DNA of 64,000 nt from Eudorina sp. 2006-703-Eu-15. Taxonomy: Eukaryota; Chlorophyta; Chlorophyceae; Chlamydomonadales; Volvocaceae. Below, piece after piece: positions 22,034 to 34,028 of this stretch; position 1 is the stretch's first letter, and each line of letters starts with the position of its first letter. The DNA is taken from assembly GCA_003117195.1 (NCBI GenBank), contig BDSI01000129.1, forward strand, positions 124,001 to 188,000, read 5' to 3'. Below the pieces are notes generated by a model. The model saw only the letters and a list, made by a program, of their open reading frames with translations, was not told where the DNA came from and searched no databases. A program made the translations under genes and the position numbers.

Positions 22034-25000
22034 TGTCGCTGTTAGTTGCGCTAGGTGACGCTTTTCGGTGTTCTGCCCTCAAAACATTTGGCAGTGATCG
22101 GATTGCCGCGGCTAAAGTTTAATATGTATCGCTCCTACGATTTCAAAGCAGCACCAAGGGTGCCCGTGCGTCATAAAGGTTCCCGGCTGTTTCTGACATA
22201 AGTATGACGAAGAATGGGCCTGCACGGGCTACTTATTATGAAAGCTAGTAAGTACAAGCGACTTTCTGATATGGACTGGCTTTCAAGAAGCACATTCGTA
22301 CAGGGGCTGCAGCAGCTCCTAGCAGCTCGGCCCAGATATCATCCGACATCACGACCATTTTTTACGGTTATTTATATCGGGAGGCGCCATATGCAAGAAA
22401 GTGATGGACTGATTGGTTTTCTGCTATCGGCAAGCCCCGTTGCTACCCATCACTGACAATTTCTTACGTTTTGCCTGCATATGTTTGGCTGAACAAAAAC
22501 TCTGAAGATGCACGAGATCCATCTGGCTGACTTGTTCTGTATGCGTATATATACGGTGCGCCTGTTACGAATCGTAAACTAACATCTTTCGTGGTAATAG
22601 ACGGGGTCTCTAAAATCACTACATAAAAAAACTGGATTGAAAGACCTCCAGAAGCAAGTCGGCCGCGGACAAGGCTCTGCATGGCACTTGCAAACGTATG
22701 CGCCAGGCACCTATGCGACGTGTGTCCAGCGACCTGAAGCTAGATGGCGAATCCCCATGTGCCCGTGCTAGAGGTCCCGTGCATGGCCGCGCCTGGCTCG
22801 TGCCCATGCTTTGTCTGCTGTTTCGGCGAAGACAGTCGGTCCAACAAACGAAGGAAGAGGCCTGCCCATCACGGAAGCCCCGCCCACCCTCCCGCACTGA
22901 CACGAACCGCGAGCGTCGGAGCAAGGGGGGCGGGGGCGCGGAGAGGACTACCCAACCCCAACCGCCGCGCCGCAGACGCAATCCTGATGTGCCCATCCAA
23001 ACATGCTGTCAGTCACTGAATGAAGGCTCGTTGATTGCATGCATGTTATATCCTGCATCGTCAGAGTTGCAAATAAAGCGACATGCAGGCACGGCAAGGG
23101 CCCCCGGACGACGTCAAACACACTTTGCGGGCGACGTGACACCGCGCGGACGTGCTTGGGATGGACAGCGCGTTCCAAGGTCGAGGCCACAGCCACTGTT
23201 GGCCCTGGCGGGTGGCAGTACGGCGGCTCTGGCCAGGCGGCACACCAACTCGGCCCGCCTGGCGTTTCCGTTACCGCCAAAGCGGCATGGCAGGAGCTGC
23301 GTGTGCAGCACACACACACACGAGTATTATCCGGCGCCAGAAGAGCCGATCCTCAACGTCGCGCATGCGCAGTACGACAAGGTCGTACGTCCATCAGGTT
23401 GGTCACGCAGGGGGATGTACTGCCAATCGGTGCATGATACGTACGCGGTGTGTCGTGACGCAGCGGTGCCATGCTCGCTCCGAAGCAGCATAACGGGCGA
23501 GCGGGGATTAAGGAATGCGAGCGGGGATTAAGGAATGTAGGGGTGGAAACTTACGGCGTAAGGCATCTTCGGCACCGTAATTGACGTAAACCGTAATTGT
23601 AAGACCGTAATCTGACGTCAATTACGGTCCAGTCAACCTGCAAGCCGACCGTAACGAATTACGGTCCGTACTCCGTGACCATTTTCGTGTACCCAAATGC
23701 GTTTCGTTAATCAAATCAACAACTTATATCATTTTAAGTATCCCAATAGTCCCAAACGTGTGCCGGCTGCAAGATGGCCGACCAGCCACCCAAAAAGGTC
23801 GGCATGCGGGACATGAACACCGCACTAAAGGAAAGCTCTACATTACTAGCTGCGACCAATAGGCAGCGCGGTGGACATGCAGGACGACGACAGCGACGAT
23901 GACATCGCGATCGGCCGGCTCGTTACGAAGGCCTAATTGAATTTGCGGCTTAGTGCCTTAAGGAGCAGTTTGGATGCATTAGGCTTTAGGCAGGTGGAGC
24001 GGGCAGCTTGGCGGACAAAGCTGCACGACAACGATGCGCGCGAGTATGGTTTAGGGCGAAGTAGTATTGTTTAGACCGTTTTGCTATTTCGTGTTAATGT
24101 AGATGATGTATATCATAAAATACGTAATGCTGGCTGATCAGATATGTTACACGATAAACTATGGGCGTGATGGCGCGGCACATTTGAAATACTTGACATG
24201 GTCTGTTGATCTGGAGCTTCGGATTTCTTCTCGTTGCATTATGTGGACGTTTGGGCTGTCGTGGAGGGCGTTCTGGGCTCGTTTCGAGACGTTCGGTAAG
24301 GTTGTGCGCAACAACTTTACGGTTTTACCGTAAGATTGCCTAAACGGATACCGTTAATGACATTACACCGTAACACCGTCAAATAACGGCACTTTTTTGG
24401 GCTGACCGTAATTACAGCAACCGTAAAACCGTAAACCGTAATACCGTAAACCGTAGGTTTCCACCCCTAAAGGAATGCGACTTCCAAATGAAGTCGACGG
24501 TCTCCTGCTCGGCACTGCCCCTGCTCCGCCGCCAACATCGGGTTCATTCCAGCGACATACACCGCCTTCCGCCTACCTGCCTCATGCGAGTCCCCGCCCA
24601 CCACGCAGCGGCGGCCTCGCTGCGAGTTTCACAGCAGCACGTACCCTACTTAAGACCGTGTTTCGTTTGCTTGCCACAGCGAAGCGCGTCGGACGAGTGA
24701 GCGCACGACGGCGCCTTCCTTTTTTAGTGCAGGAGTACGTCACACGCCCCGCCGCGCGCGGCACGAGCGTGTAGGCTGCGTTTACGGCGGGCCGTACACC
24801 TTGTCATCCAGCGCGGGCGGCCGCCCCGCCCGCCGTAGCTACGTTCAGAACGCAGGCAGGCTCGCCCGCTCATCATGCCAGCTAGGTGGCATAGGGCCAG
24901 CGTGCGTCTCTCAAGCACGACGACGAGTACATGATGATGAGGCTATTGAAGCTAATGTAATTGATGCACTCTGTTGGTGAGACCACGACCTATCCAGACC

Positions 25001-25322
25001 ATGCATCAGAGCGACCCCGCCCGCACCTCATCAGGCCATGCATCGCATCGATCCCGCAACTAACTCGTCAAGCAATCAATCTCCCGACAAAGATCAATCA
25101 TTGCCGTACATATCACATAATGAATCACAAAGCAAGGTTGCTCGGTTAGAGTGAGCGAGTTTCGTTCATACGTAAAGTTATGCGGGCGCGTGCAGCGGGC
25201 GATCATCTGCAGTTCGTCCCGCCCGCCGCCCGATGTCAGTCCCTAAATTGACGAAGCGGCCGTTAACCGCCGGTGTCTCCATCGTATACGGTAACAATGT
25301 AAGCACCGTCACGCAAGGTTGG
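22034..25322. other. Intergenic region between metallopeptidase copies 2 and 3
   Basis: Apart from the hAT-like element at 23538-24469 I see no supported gene. A plus-strand frame at 22698-23531 (277 codons) is arginine- and proline-rich, matches no family I know and is most likely chance. The stretch 23498-23537 holds two direct copies of GAGCGGGGATTAAGGAATG, into which the hAT-like element inserted. Confidence 0.5.
23538..24469. mobile_element. hAT-like element with transposase remnants
   Basis: Ends TAGGGGTGGAAACTTACGG and CCGTAGGTTTCCACCCCTA match over 19 bp with one difference. The flanking octamer AAGGAATG is perfect on both sides (23530-23537, 24470-24477). Subterminal zones are packed with CCGTAA/TTACGG words, as expected for hAT transposase-binding sites. 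An ATG at about 23773 opens a short frame (MADQPPKKVGMRDMNTALKE). A second frame soon after reads an acidic tail (DMQDDDSDDD, ending IGRLVTKA and a stop). These look like the two ends of a transposase joined by an internal deletion, though the identity is inferred. Confidence 0.85.
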
Positions 25323-28300
25323 TTAGTGGGGTTGCTGCGGCCTCCTTGGCGGGCGGGGCGGCCGCGGCGGGCGAAGGGGTTTGCCGGGCCGGTCGGGGCG
25401 CGGCGGCGACACCGGTTTATACGGCGCTCTCGGATTTCGGTTGGGCCACGGCGGGTGAAGGACTCGGGAGCCTGCGTGGGTCCATGAAAGCCCAATAACA
25501 ATGACATTCGAACATCTACAGGTTTTACCAGATGAGCAGCAGCTGCGTGCTCAGCAGGGTCAAAATTAACTAACCCGCCCAACCCACCCACCCACCAACC
25601 CACAAACCCACCCACCTATCTACCTACCTACCTACCTACCTACCTACCCACCTAACTACCTACCTAGACAGTATTCAGCAGTCAGCACGTCTTGACACTC
25701 CTGGAAGGGGGCGTCCCAGAAGCTGGGGCACGAGGGGGACACCAAGCACCTGCACGAAATGAGGTTGATGACGGGGAAACGGTGGAGCGCATGAGTGAAT
25801 GAATGCGCACCGTAGACGGATCGAGACGGGGACACACAAGGACATTGGCATTACTTGTAACGAGCGAGGTGGCTAGGTAGGTGGGAGATTTTCTGATGCC
25901 CGCACCTACCTCAAGCGGTCACCGTACGGCGAGCAGTATGCACCGTACACGCCATTGTAGTACCAATGGCTGCGGCAGCTACATCCCCTAACAGAAACCT
26001 GCACGCACATGCACACGCACGCATGGTTGTGCATCATTCGTTAACCGTTACAAGTAAGGTGCGGGACCCGAGTCCCGACCGGGTGTTCCAAGGGGCCCGT
26101 ATGACGCAGAAACAAGCAGAGGCAGTTAGTTGTAGCTCACGAAAGTAATGCGGTTTGTCGGTGAGCGCAACGCCACACGCGCTTGCGTGCGTGTCGGAAG
26201 CAGCGCAGATACAAACAACAGGCTGGCTAGCTAGGCTCGCACGGGCGGCAGCAGCGAAATTCAACCAGTGTGTCATTCCGATCATGGCCCTGATGATGAG
26301 ATGCGAAGGATGTGCATGCAATTCCACCCAGCGGCGCCGCGCGCTCGCCCCATTCATCAGCAGAGGTAAGGGGTAGATGCGTACCATGCATTCCTCGGGA
26401 ACCCTCTCCGGCGGCGGCGGGGGCGGCATCGGCGGCGGTGACGGCGGCAGGGGCGGCGGCGGCGGCGGAGGCACCGACCGGTCCCCTGGGGCAGGCGGAG
26501 GCGGCCGCCGCCTGCAGACCTGCGGCATAGCAAGCATCGCGAGTGATGCAACATGGTGGTGTCGCCGCAAGAATAATTATTATTATTATTATTACAAGTA
26601 AGCCTGAGTTTTTACAGGTAAGCCTGGGAATGGTAGTATTACAAGCCGCGCCCGGCTATCGCCGATGGCTGTCACCGACGACCCGCGCGCGGGGTCCGCT
26701 GTAACATCCTAAATCATAGGCCGCAAAGAACGATCGGTGGCGCACTGCAGCTCCAGTAGTGGCCTTTTCTATATCTCGTTTATGCAGTGTGTGGTGAGGA
26801 AGCTTCGGCTGTCGTCCGATGGCTGTCACCGACCCGCGGGGTCCGCTGTAACATCCTTAATAATGAAACATCTCGCCGCACAGTGATATACGCAGGAAAG
26901 GAACGTGCGAGAAGCGGCCAGCAGCAGCAGCGAGCGAGCAAGCAAGCAATAATCCGCGCGCGAGCATCCCATGCGTTCCAAAGCCACGCACACACTCACG
27001 CACACATGCGTGCGCTAATCGCCTGTGCATGTCATGCACTCCTGTTAGTTCTGCCTGCCTAAGCCACACACATGCGTGCGTACCTGGCACGTCACGTTCG
27101 TCGCTTCAGGAGGCGGAGACAGCCGCGGGGGCGGCGGGGCCGCCACGGCGGCGTAGTACTGACCCCACGCGTACATCACGGGGTTGAGCTCCGAGGTCAC
27201 GTAGTGCGCACGTTGCGCCTGCTCCGCTGTGAAGTGCCCCAGCGCCGCGAAACAGACGGGCGTGTTGTACGTCATGTAGTTGCCCAGCTCGTCGTAACCC
27301 GGGCTCCGGCGGCAGCTGTCCGCCCAGGCGTTCTTATCCAGGTCGGGAATTCCCAGGGTGACCCGCCAGCGGCTGTAGATGGTCTCCCAGTCGCCGCCGT
27401 ACCGTCCCCAGAACAGCTCCAGGCAGTAGTCCGTCGCCTTCGCGAGAAAGCGCGTCCTGAGGATAGACTCTGCAGCAGGTATGCAAGCCCAAGGGTAATG
27501 GCCATGGATCGTCTCCTACTGACAGACATGCGTGGACAGTAGTCTGGCTGGACGGGTCTATCTTCGTTCGTTGTCAGGTTACCCGTAAGCACACAGTCTG
27601 CTGTATGTCTGTCGTGAGTTATTGTTTACATGCACAGAGGCGTCCCCAGAGATACGGTACATCGTACATGGCTGGGCGCCCACGCACTTCCCGAGATACA
27701 TGGGCGCCCCCGCATGCACCACTCGCCTTTCACCGAGGGGGTGTCGGACACGCCGTCACCGTCCAGGCAGACGGGCACGCTCGGCCGCGGCTTGTCGAAG
27801 GGGTGCTGCAGCCCCAAGTGGTGGAACAGCTCGTGCAGCAGCGTGTTGGGGCCGTCGTTGTAGGCGGCGGGCGAGTTGGAGCTGTCGTACAGCAGCTGAT
27901 CCCAGGAGACGTAGACGAAGCCCTGAGAAGGTAAGATGTCGGATCTGCGTACGGCAGGGTACGGTACGTACGTACGGCATCGTACACGTGCGAATAATAG
28001 GGCCCACAGGGAAATGCACGTATGCACGTGCATCACTCCTATGTATGTACCTATCCATCCGGGGCTGGGCGATTCTGTGAATGAACATGCTACGGTGCCT
28101 GCCAGAAGGCAATCTATGAGGAACCTCGCGGCGCAATTGCATCCGGTGCTGGTCAGCAGACGGGAAGCAGCTCGCGGAGGAAATGGTTCATTAAGCGCAC
28201 TGCTGGCAGGTAACATTTTGCCGGCGACAACGAAGCAGGCTTGCTTGCTTACCCCGGTGTGAACGCATAACCGACGGCACCCTTCTTGGCTGTGAGGTCG

Positions 28301-31300
28301 TTCGTGATGTACACGTTGATGCTCCGCGGGAAGTCCGCGATCGTACTGCGAGGCGGGTTGGCAGCGGTATAAGACACGGGCGCAAAAACAGGCTTGAGTC
28401 TCCCCGTAATAATATTCCTTCAATTCCTTGTAACGGTAATGTAAACTGCAGGGCTTTTCCTTTACGCAGCTGCACTCAATGCCAAAAAGGTTGCGTGCTT
28501 GGCCGCCTTCCCTGACAGTCTGTAGTAGGTGAGAACTGGCAATGGCTTCTCGAGATGCTGGGACGACAGTGCTTCGTACCGTATTTGAGGAGTAGGGCCG
28601 ACCATTGTACTACACCTACTACACAGTCACCACGCACCAGGACAGTGGACCAGCCGATGTACGTATGCACGTCAATCTGCCCGGCATGTGTCACTATTAC
28701 TCACTCAGCAATGAAGCTGGAAGTCATAAAGCAGTTGCTGTTCAGGCCCGAGCAGTCGAAGTTCGCGATCTGCAGCCACTTCTTCCGGTCGCCTTGCAGC
28801 AGGTACGGGTGTATCGTCGCGTTGTTCCTGACTTCCTGCATGCGGTTTCAAGGTTATCAACACACGGGAGGAGTCGCTAGCTAGCTTGCTAATTAGCTAG
28901 CTAGGGCTGCGGAGTGCGGACCGAAGGCAGCAAGGGACGTGATCGGGCTGGCAGATATGTAGAGGGAGGAATAGCTAGGTAGGGCGACGTCGGAGCGACG
29001 GTCGGAAGATGGACGGTCCTTCGTGGATTCATTTCTGCATGGACCTACGTACGTACATACGCACATGATATCATTTCTTTTTACCTTGACGAAGAATTCG
29101 ATGCCTGTGGGCTTGGCCATGTAATTCACTGTCCGAACCAGCCGCTCTGCGTACGACGGAGCCAGTTCGTATTTGGCAGGACCGATACCCGAATAGCGGT
29201 CCTTGTACAGCAGGATGTGGAAGATCAGGGGGAGCAGCACCTTGGGCATCGCCGCCGGCGGCTGCGCCTGAAAGGCCTCCGGCGGCATTTCGAAGAACGC
29301 GTTGGGGCGGGCCACCGGCGTCAGCAGCAGACCCCGCCGCCTTGCCGCCGCCTGCTGCCCCTGCTGTATGGTGTGGCTAGCAGCAGCAGCAGCAGCAGCA
29401 GGGAGCATGCCCTCAGCGCCGGAGGCGCCGGCTTCAGCAAGCGCGGGCCCACCTGCTGTCACCGTGGCGCCTGATGCTGCTCCCATCAACGGATCCACGG
29501 CGGCTGCAGCCCCGCCGACCTGGCCATGGCCCCTGCTGGCAAGTGCTGGGGATGCGGACCGACGGCGGCCGCTGCTGCTGCTGCTGCTCCCGTCCAGGGA
29601 CTCCGGCGGGTTCGTGGCCGTCAGCAGCTCCCATCCACGGCGGCCGCCGCCGACGCTGTCCTCATCCGCGGTTGATGAGGCTCCGACCGCCGCCGGTGTC
29701 AGACGAACACGAGTTGCTGCTGCCGCTGCCCGCGCGGCTGCCACTGCTGCCGCTGCTGCTGTTGCTGTTGCGGCTGCTGCCCGCGCGCCAATCTTCAGCT
29801 CCACTGCATGCTGTCGCCGGCGACCCTGCTGTTCCTGGCCGCCACCGCCGCCGCCGCCATCGCTGCCATCTGCTGATGATGCGCCCGAGGGGATGATGAG
29901 GTCATAGCTGCTGGCCAGTGGTAGCAGTGGCGAGGCGACAGCAGGTTGGAGGCGGCTGCGGGTCAGGGAGTCCAGCTGCGGCAGATCTGCGTGCAGCCGC
30001 CTCAGCACCGATGAGATGCCGGGCACTAACGCCGCGAAGTCGGGGACGCTGATGCCGCAACCGGACTGCACGGCGCGGGCTGCCGTACGAAGCTCGTCCC
30101 GGCCCAGCAGCGCCGTACGGACCGCCGCCGTGAAGTCGGCGTCGGGCGTCGCGGACGACGGGTCGGGCCACGCGGCCCGCGTGTCCTCCGGCTGGCCGGC
30201 GAGTTCTTGCAGCCGCAAGGGTACACTGGAAGCGACCCAACCGAATGTGTCTCGCAGGGCCCGCATCAGGCTGTGATGGCATGCCTGGACGACGGAAGAG
30301 ATCGGGAATAGGGCATTCGGAATTGGGCATTGGGCGAAGCGGCTGCTGGCGGACACGATCGCATGCCGCGCGGAGTATGTAGCAAGATCCGGCGGTGATG
30401 GTTTGCTGTGTGTGAAGCCAAGTGCGAGATTCCGGGAGTCCCCGCGATGACCAGCATATATAGCTGCCCACAGGATCCACTGCAACATCATTCATGTTAA
30501 TTGCTGTCCACTCTTTTATCAGGTGGGACATGAGCCGTCACGGAGGGTGTGCGTGCGTGGTACGGTAGTACGGTAGTACGGTGTCTCTGAGACCGATTGC
30601 CCATGCCTGTAGTGCTGGCGTGCCGTACAGGCGCCGTGACAGGTCGTACAGCTCCTCAACCAGCTTGGAGCTGCAGCGGCCGGGTTGTGAGGCGTAAGCT
30701 CGCAGTACGCTCGGTGTGAGGTACGGCAGAAGAGCTCCGGAAGATCCTACGTACAATTACGGATGTGCGGATGTACGATTGCATTCAACGGTCTCCTTGA
30801 ATCGTCTTCTTGAACACAGCAACAGCTAAAGTCGTTGGGTGGACAATCGGAGAGTGATGCCGCTCGTTCCGGCCAAACAGAAGATTGCGGCATGTGGCTG
30901 CGAAAGCCCAAGGCCGCCTACCTCCAGTGCTATCAACGTACCCTGAAGTAAAAGTCAATCAAGCAACATGCAGTCCTTGGCGGTCCCGCATCACCACAAC
31001 CTCCGTACGTAAGATAACGCACCCAATCATTCGTTCCGTGTTCCGTAACACATTTGAACACGCACCATCTGCCCTTGACAGCGGTTCCGCAGCGCTGAAC
31101 AAGAGGTAGGCGATGCCGGAGATGCTGGCCGCCTGGGCGTACAGGGCCTGCGCCTCCTGGGCCGTTGCCGTTTCGGTGTTTAGCAGGGGCTGGAAGGCGA
31201 GCGGAATGGGGGAGGATGGAGGTTGCCCACCGACAGTTTCCCGCCCTCCTGCACGGGGGTTGTAATTAGGGCGCGGCGGGGTCTCAACGGGCGCGTGGTG

Positions 31301-31728
31301 TTAACGGGCGGACTCGCCGGACAACGCAGATAGAGCACAGAGGTAAGCAGATGCCTGTTAAACAGTCAAGAACCGGCGCGATCTACCTGTAAATTAGTTA
31401 AATGTACTACATAGTTTGATTTTTTGTTGACAAGCTGCACACAAACAATACGTTTGCGAAAAACTTCTTTCGACAAGTGTCGATAAGCTCTTTAGCGGAA
31501 GCGCCTTGCTTGTTTGTCCATATAATGAAGAAGTGAGCTCTTAGCATCACCTAATCGATTACCTCCGTCTGTCTGCCCCAGCAGGCGCCCATCAGAATTC
31601 CCGTGTGCCGCAAAGCCTGTTGCAGTCATATACATAATGATAGTTAATAAAGCACATCGGTCAACAATCCTGGTTTTCATGGCGACTTCTATCGTTCTCG
31701 TTACTGCAAGAGCCGATTTGTCAACCAT
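25323..31728 (-). CDS. M43-type secreted metallopeptidase, copy 3 (complete)
   Basis: Complete model, 12 exons, about 991 residues: 31728-31563, 31248-31066, 30746-30607, 30284-29085, 28835-28705, 28345-28253, 27944-27727, 27469-27084, 26519-26385, 25998-25910, 25749-25664, 25471-25323. The signal peptide is MKTRIVDRCALLTIIMYM then TATGFA; an in-frame ATG at 31680 fits it better than 31728. The prodomain resembles copies 1 and 2, but exon 4 (400 codons) carries a low-complexity Ala/Gly/Ser insertion of about 220 residues before LLPLIFHILLY. The zinc motif HELFHHLGLQH is at about 675-685, then GDGVSDTP (G where the others have Y) and GNYMTY...GQAQRM. C-terminal parts are a proline-rich linker, one cysteine module (CSCRSHW, CLVSPSCPSFW) and a proline-rich tail ending at TAA. 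Two introns appear to use GC donors (27726-27725 and 30606-30605). It is a probable matrix protease with unknown substrate. Confidence 0.88.
25611..25663. repeat. (TACC)n microsatellite forming a splice donor
   Basis: On the coding strand this is a GTAGGTAG repeat that begins exactly at the donor of the exon ending at 25664. The donor is therefore the first unit of the microsatellite, with further GT sites every 4 bp. Confidence 0.85.
26047..26102 (+). repeat. Dispersed repeat family B, copy 4
   Basis: It reads GTTACAAG, then GGGACCCGAGTCCCGACC, GGGTGTTCCAAGGGGCCCGT. It lies in the intron between exons 26385 and 25998 of copy 3. Confidence 0.65.
26651..26713 (+). repeat. Dispersed repeat family A, partial copy
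   Basis: It contains CGATGGCTGTCACCG and GGGGTCCGCTGTAACATCCT and lacks the GGTGAGGAAGC half. It is in the same intron as the fuller copy at 26779-26860. Confidence 0.6.
26779..26860 (+). repeat. Dispersed repeat family A, copy 2
   Basis: It reads TTTATGCAGTGTGTGG, GTGAGGAAGCTTCGGCTGTC, GATGGCTGTCACCGACC, GGGGTCCGCTGTAACATCCT. It lies in the 564-nt intron between exons 27084 and 26519 of copy 3. Confidence 0.7.
28521..28623. mobile_element. MITE with TGTAGTAGGTG ends, copy 2
   Basis: This 103-bp element has inverted ends TGTAGTAGGTG and CACCTACTACA and is inverted relative to the copy at 9187-9292. CAGTC abuts both ends, a possible 5-bp target duplication. It lies in the intron between exons 28705 and 28345 of copy 3. 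Confidence 0.75.
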
Positions 31729-33796
31729 GTATCAAGGTGTGCGCTTTGAAAGCAGCTAGGACGATGGTCAATGTAATATTCGATATACAATTTCTGAAAT
31801 ATATTTTGTTAGTTTTGTATGTTAGATTGATTACTCTACGGTGACTTTGGGGGAGCTTCCGGGTACGGCACGCATAAGAAGGTGGGCATTCTGGTCATTT
31901 TTAAAAGCGCTACGGATTTTTATTTTGCGGGGATGTTGCTTAAAATCCTCGAGTCACAGTTTACATGCTTATTATGTTGTCATTGCAAATAGGTTTCCGT
32001 CGCGTGCTGCTGGTTCCCCTCACGTATCCAGAGGAACGCAGCTGCAACGATGCGGCACCAAATGAATAATCAAGGAGATTGAAAAATAAATAGTTATGGT
32101 CACTATCGACTCGGAAATGACACCCTACTGGCTGCCAACCGCTGACCTAGCGCATCATGCCCGCTGCCTCGCGCGTACAGAAGGCTTGCAAGCGGCGCTT
32201 GTATTACCGGGGTCGAGTGACGGGCTGACGGCGCGGCAATTTCGTGACACCATCAACCGACGACGGGTGACGCCTCGCCGGCAGCAGTCCGCAAGGTGCA
32301 GCTCATCGCCCAGCAGCTGGAGACCCTTACGTGCGGAGGAACACATACCAAGCGGAACATATCCGAAGTCCACATCCGCGGCATACCTTTGTGGCACAGT
32401 TCGGCACCATCAGGGTGGATACCCGGTGGCGGAGAGTGTGTGTGCCGTGCCGTCACCTTCACATGACAGCGGCGGTGAAATGAAAGCTCCGCCACTCGCG
32501 CTGCAGTGCACCACCGTTTCTTGCGGCGTGCATTCTCACGGCCCCACCGCCGTGTTACAATACAACACGCCCCTGACCGGGCGCGCGGGAGCGTCCTCGT
32601 CCCCACTGCGCCCTCGCAGGGGATGTAGTGCACAGTCTAATCCGCCATCCTCCAACCTTCACTCCATTCAGGGCTCGCTGCCACACTAGCCATGCCCTCC
32701 TGCTCCCACTTTGACTTTCTTACGGTGACTGGCGGGGGAAGGAGAAGGGCGTGAGGGGCCACATCCCCCCTTGCTCGACCTAGAAGCACTCGCGCGTCCT
32801 GAAAGGTACGGCAGAGGCCCTACGGAAAAAGGCCTCAGCCATGCCCTCGCGTCTCCGACTGGGCCCCGTGCAGCACCGTTGCCTCGCGGGCCTCGGTGGG
32901 CTGCCCTTTCTCAAATCCTTGCAGCACCTGGTTCTTCCCCTGCGGGGATTCCCGTCAAGCGCAAAACTGGGCGACGTAGCCCGCGGTTCAACTTCCTTAA
33001 GTCCTTGCAGCACCCGGGGCGCCTTCCTTGGCAGCTCGGAGATGTTCCCCTGTCAGTGCGAAAACGCCGTCCCGTCCAGAGGCCCCTGCCGCCCACATAG
33101 TTTGAAGGCGTAGGAGCCTGTAGTCCGGCTCAGCTAGTCAAGTACCCAGCTCTACCTAGGTAAAGTCCTTTTCCTCACGGTGTCATACCCCCGCTTGCGG
33201 CATGCTCAGGGTCGGCCCGCGCTGGCTGTCAGATAAGTAGTTCTGGGACGTGGTACGTCCAAGCAGCCCTCCCAGGGATGCTGCCCTGGGGCAGGCCGTC
33301 GGGGGAATAGCAGGGAAGTCAGGTTTTAGCGACGCATGGTGTAATTGTTTGGTAGTTTTTTCGGTTACGTACGGGGTACGGCCGTTTGCGGCGCGGATGG
33401 CGCTTGATCAGCGGCGGCCGGGAGCAAACTCGGTATCTGCCGTTGTTGCTAATAATTGATGTATATGTTAATGCCCTTCTGCCAGGGCATACTCCCCGCC
33501 CTCCCAACCCGGTCGGCAGCCGGCGGATGCGGACGTGGTGTGTTGTTGGCGGGGGTTGCAACAAAGCCGGTTTGGACGATTCAGCAACAACCGGCTACGG
33601 GTCCAGCGTCGAACAAGATGCTAACGTGTGTTGGCCCCGAGGTTGTGTTTTGGTCTGGTGTTTGCACTTCGCGCGTGTTTTGGAACGAATGTAACCGGGG
33701 AGCTACAAAGTGCCTGTATGCCATACGGCAAGGTGTGTATGCATGTATATGTTAAAATAAACCATGTATATGTGTGTGCGTGTGCATGCGTGTATC

Positions 33797-34028
33797 GGCT
33801 ACCGCCGCTGCTGCCGCCGCCCGCCGCTCCGCTGTGCAGTACCTGCGGGGAGCCGGCGGGACGGCGCGGCGGCCCACCCTCGCCCTCGCCGTAGCCGTAC
33901 ACTTGCCGTACCTGCGGACTCTGTCGCTGCTGCAGCTGCTGCTGCTGCTGGATCATGTCTCCTGTCGGTGCCCGCGGCGGCTGGGCGGACGACAACAACC
34001 TGCCCCCAGATGAGGCCGCGGCGAGCAT
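33797..34028 (-). CDS. Possible exon fragment, Gln/Ser/Gly-rich
   Basis: This GC-rich open stretch on the minus strand encodes a low-complexity peptide with MIQQQQQLQQRQ and GEGEGGPPRRP. Its base composition is like the coding exons of the channel gene and unlike its AT-richer surroundings, which is the only reason to list it. It could be a spliced part of an unknown gene, a remnant, or chance. No domain or start can be assigned. Confidence 0.2.

Noticed and set aside
22698..23531. 277-codon plus-strand frame between copies 2 and 3
   Set aside because: No recognisable domain, Arg/Pro-rich composition expected from chance in GC-rich DNA, and no splice or neighbour support.
32096..32689. 197-codon plus-strand frame in the spacer
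   Set aside because: Low-information sequence with no domain; opposite-strand frames of similar length exist in the same place.
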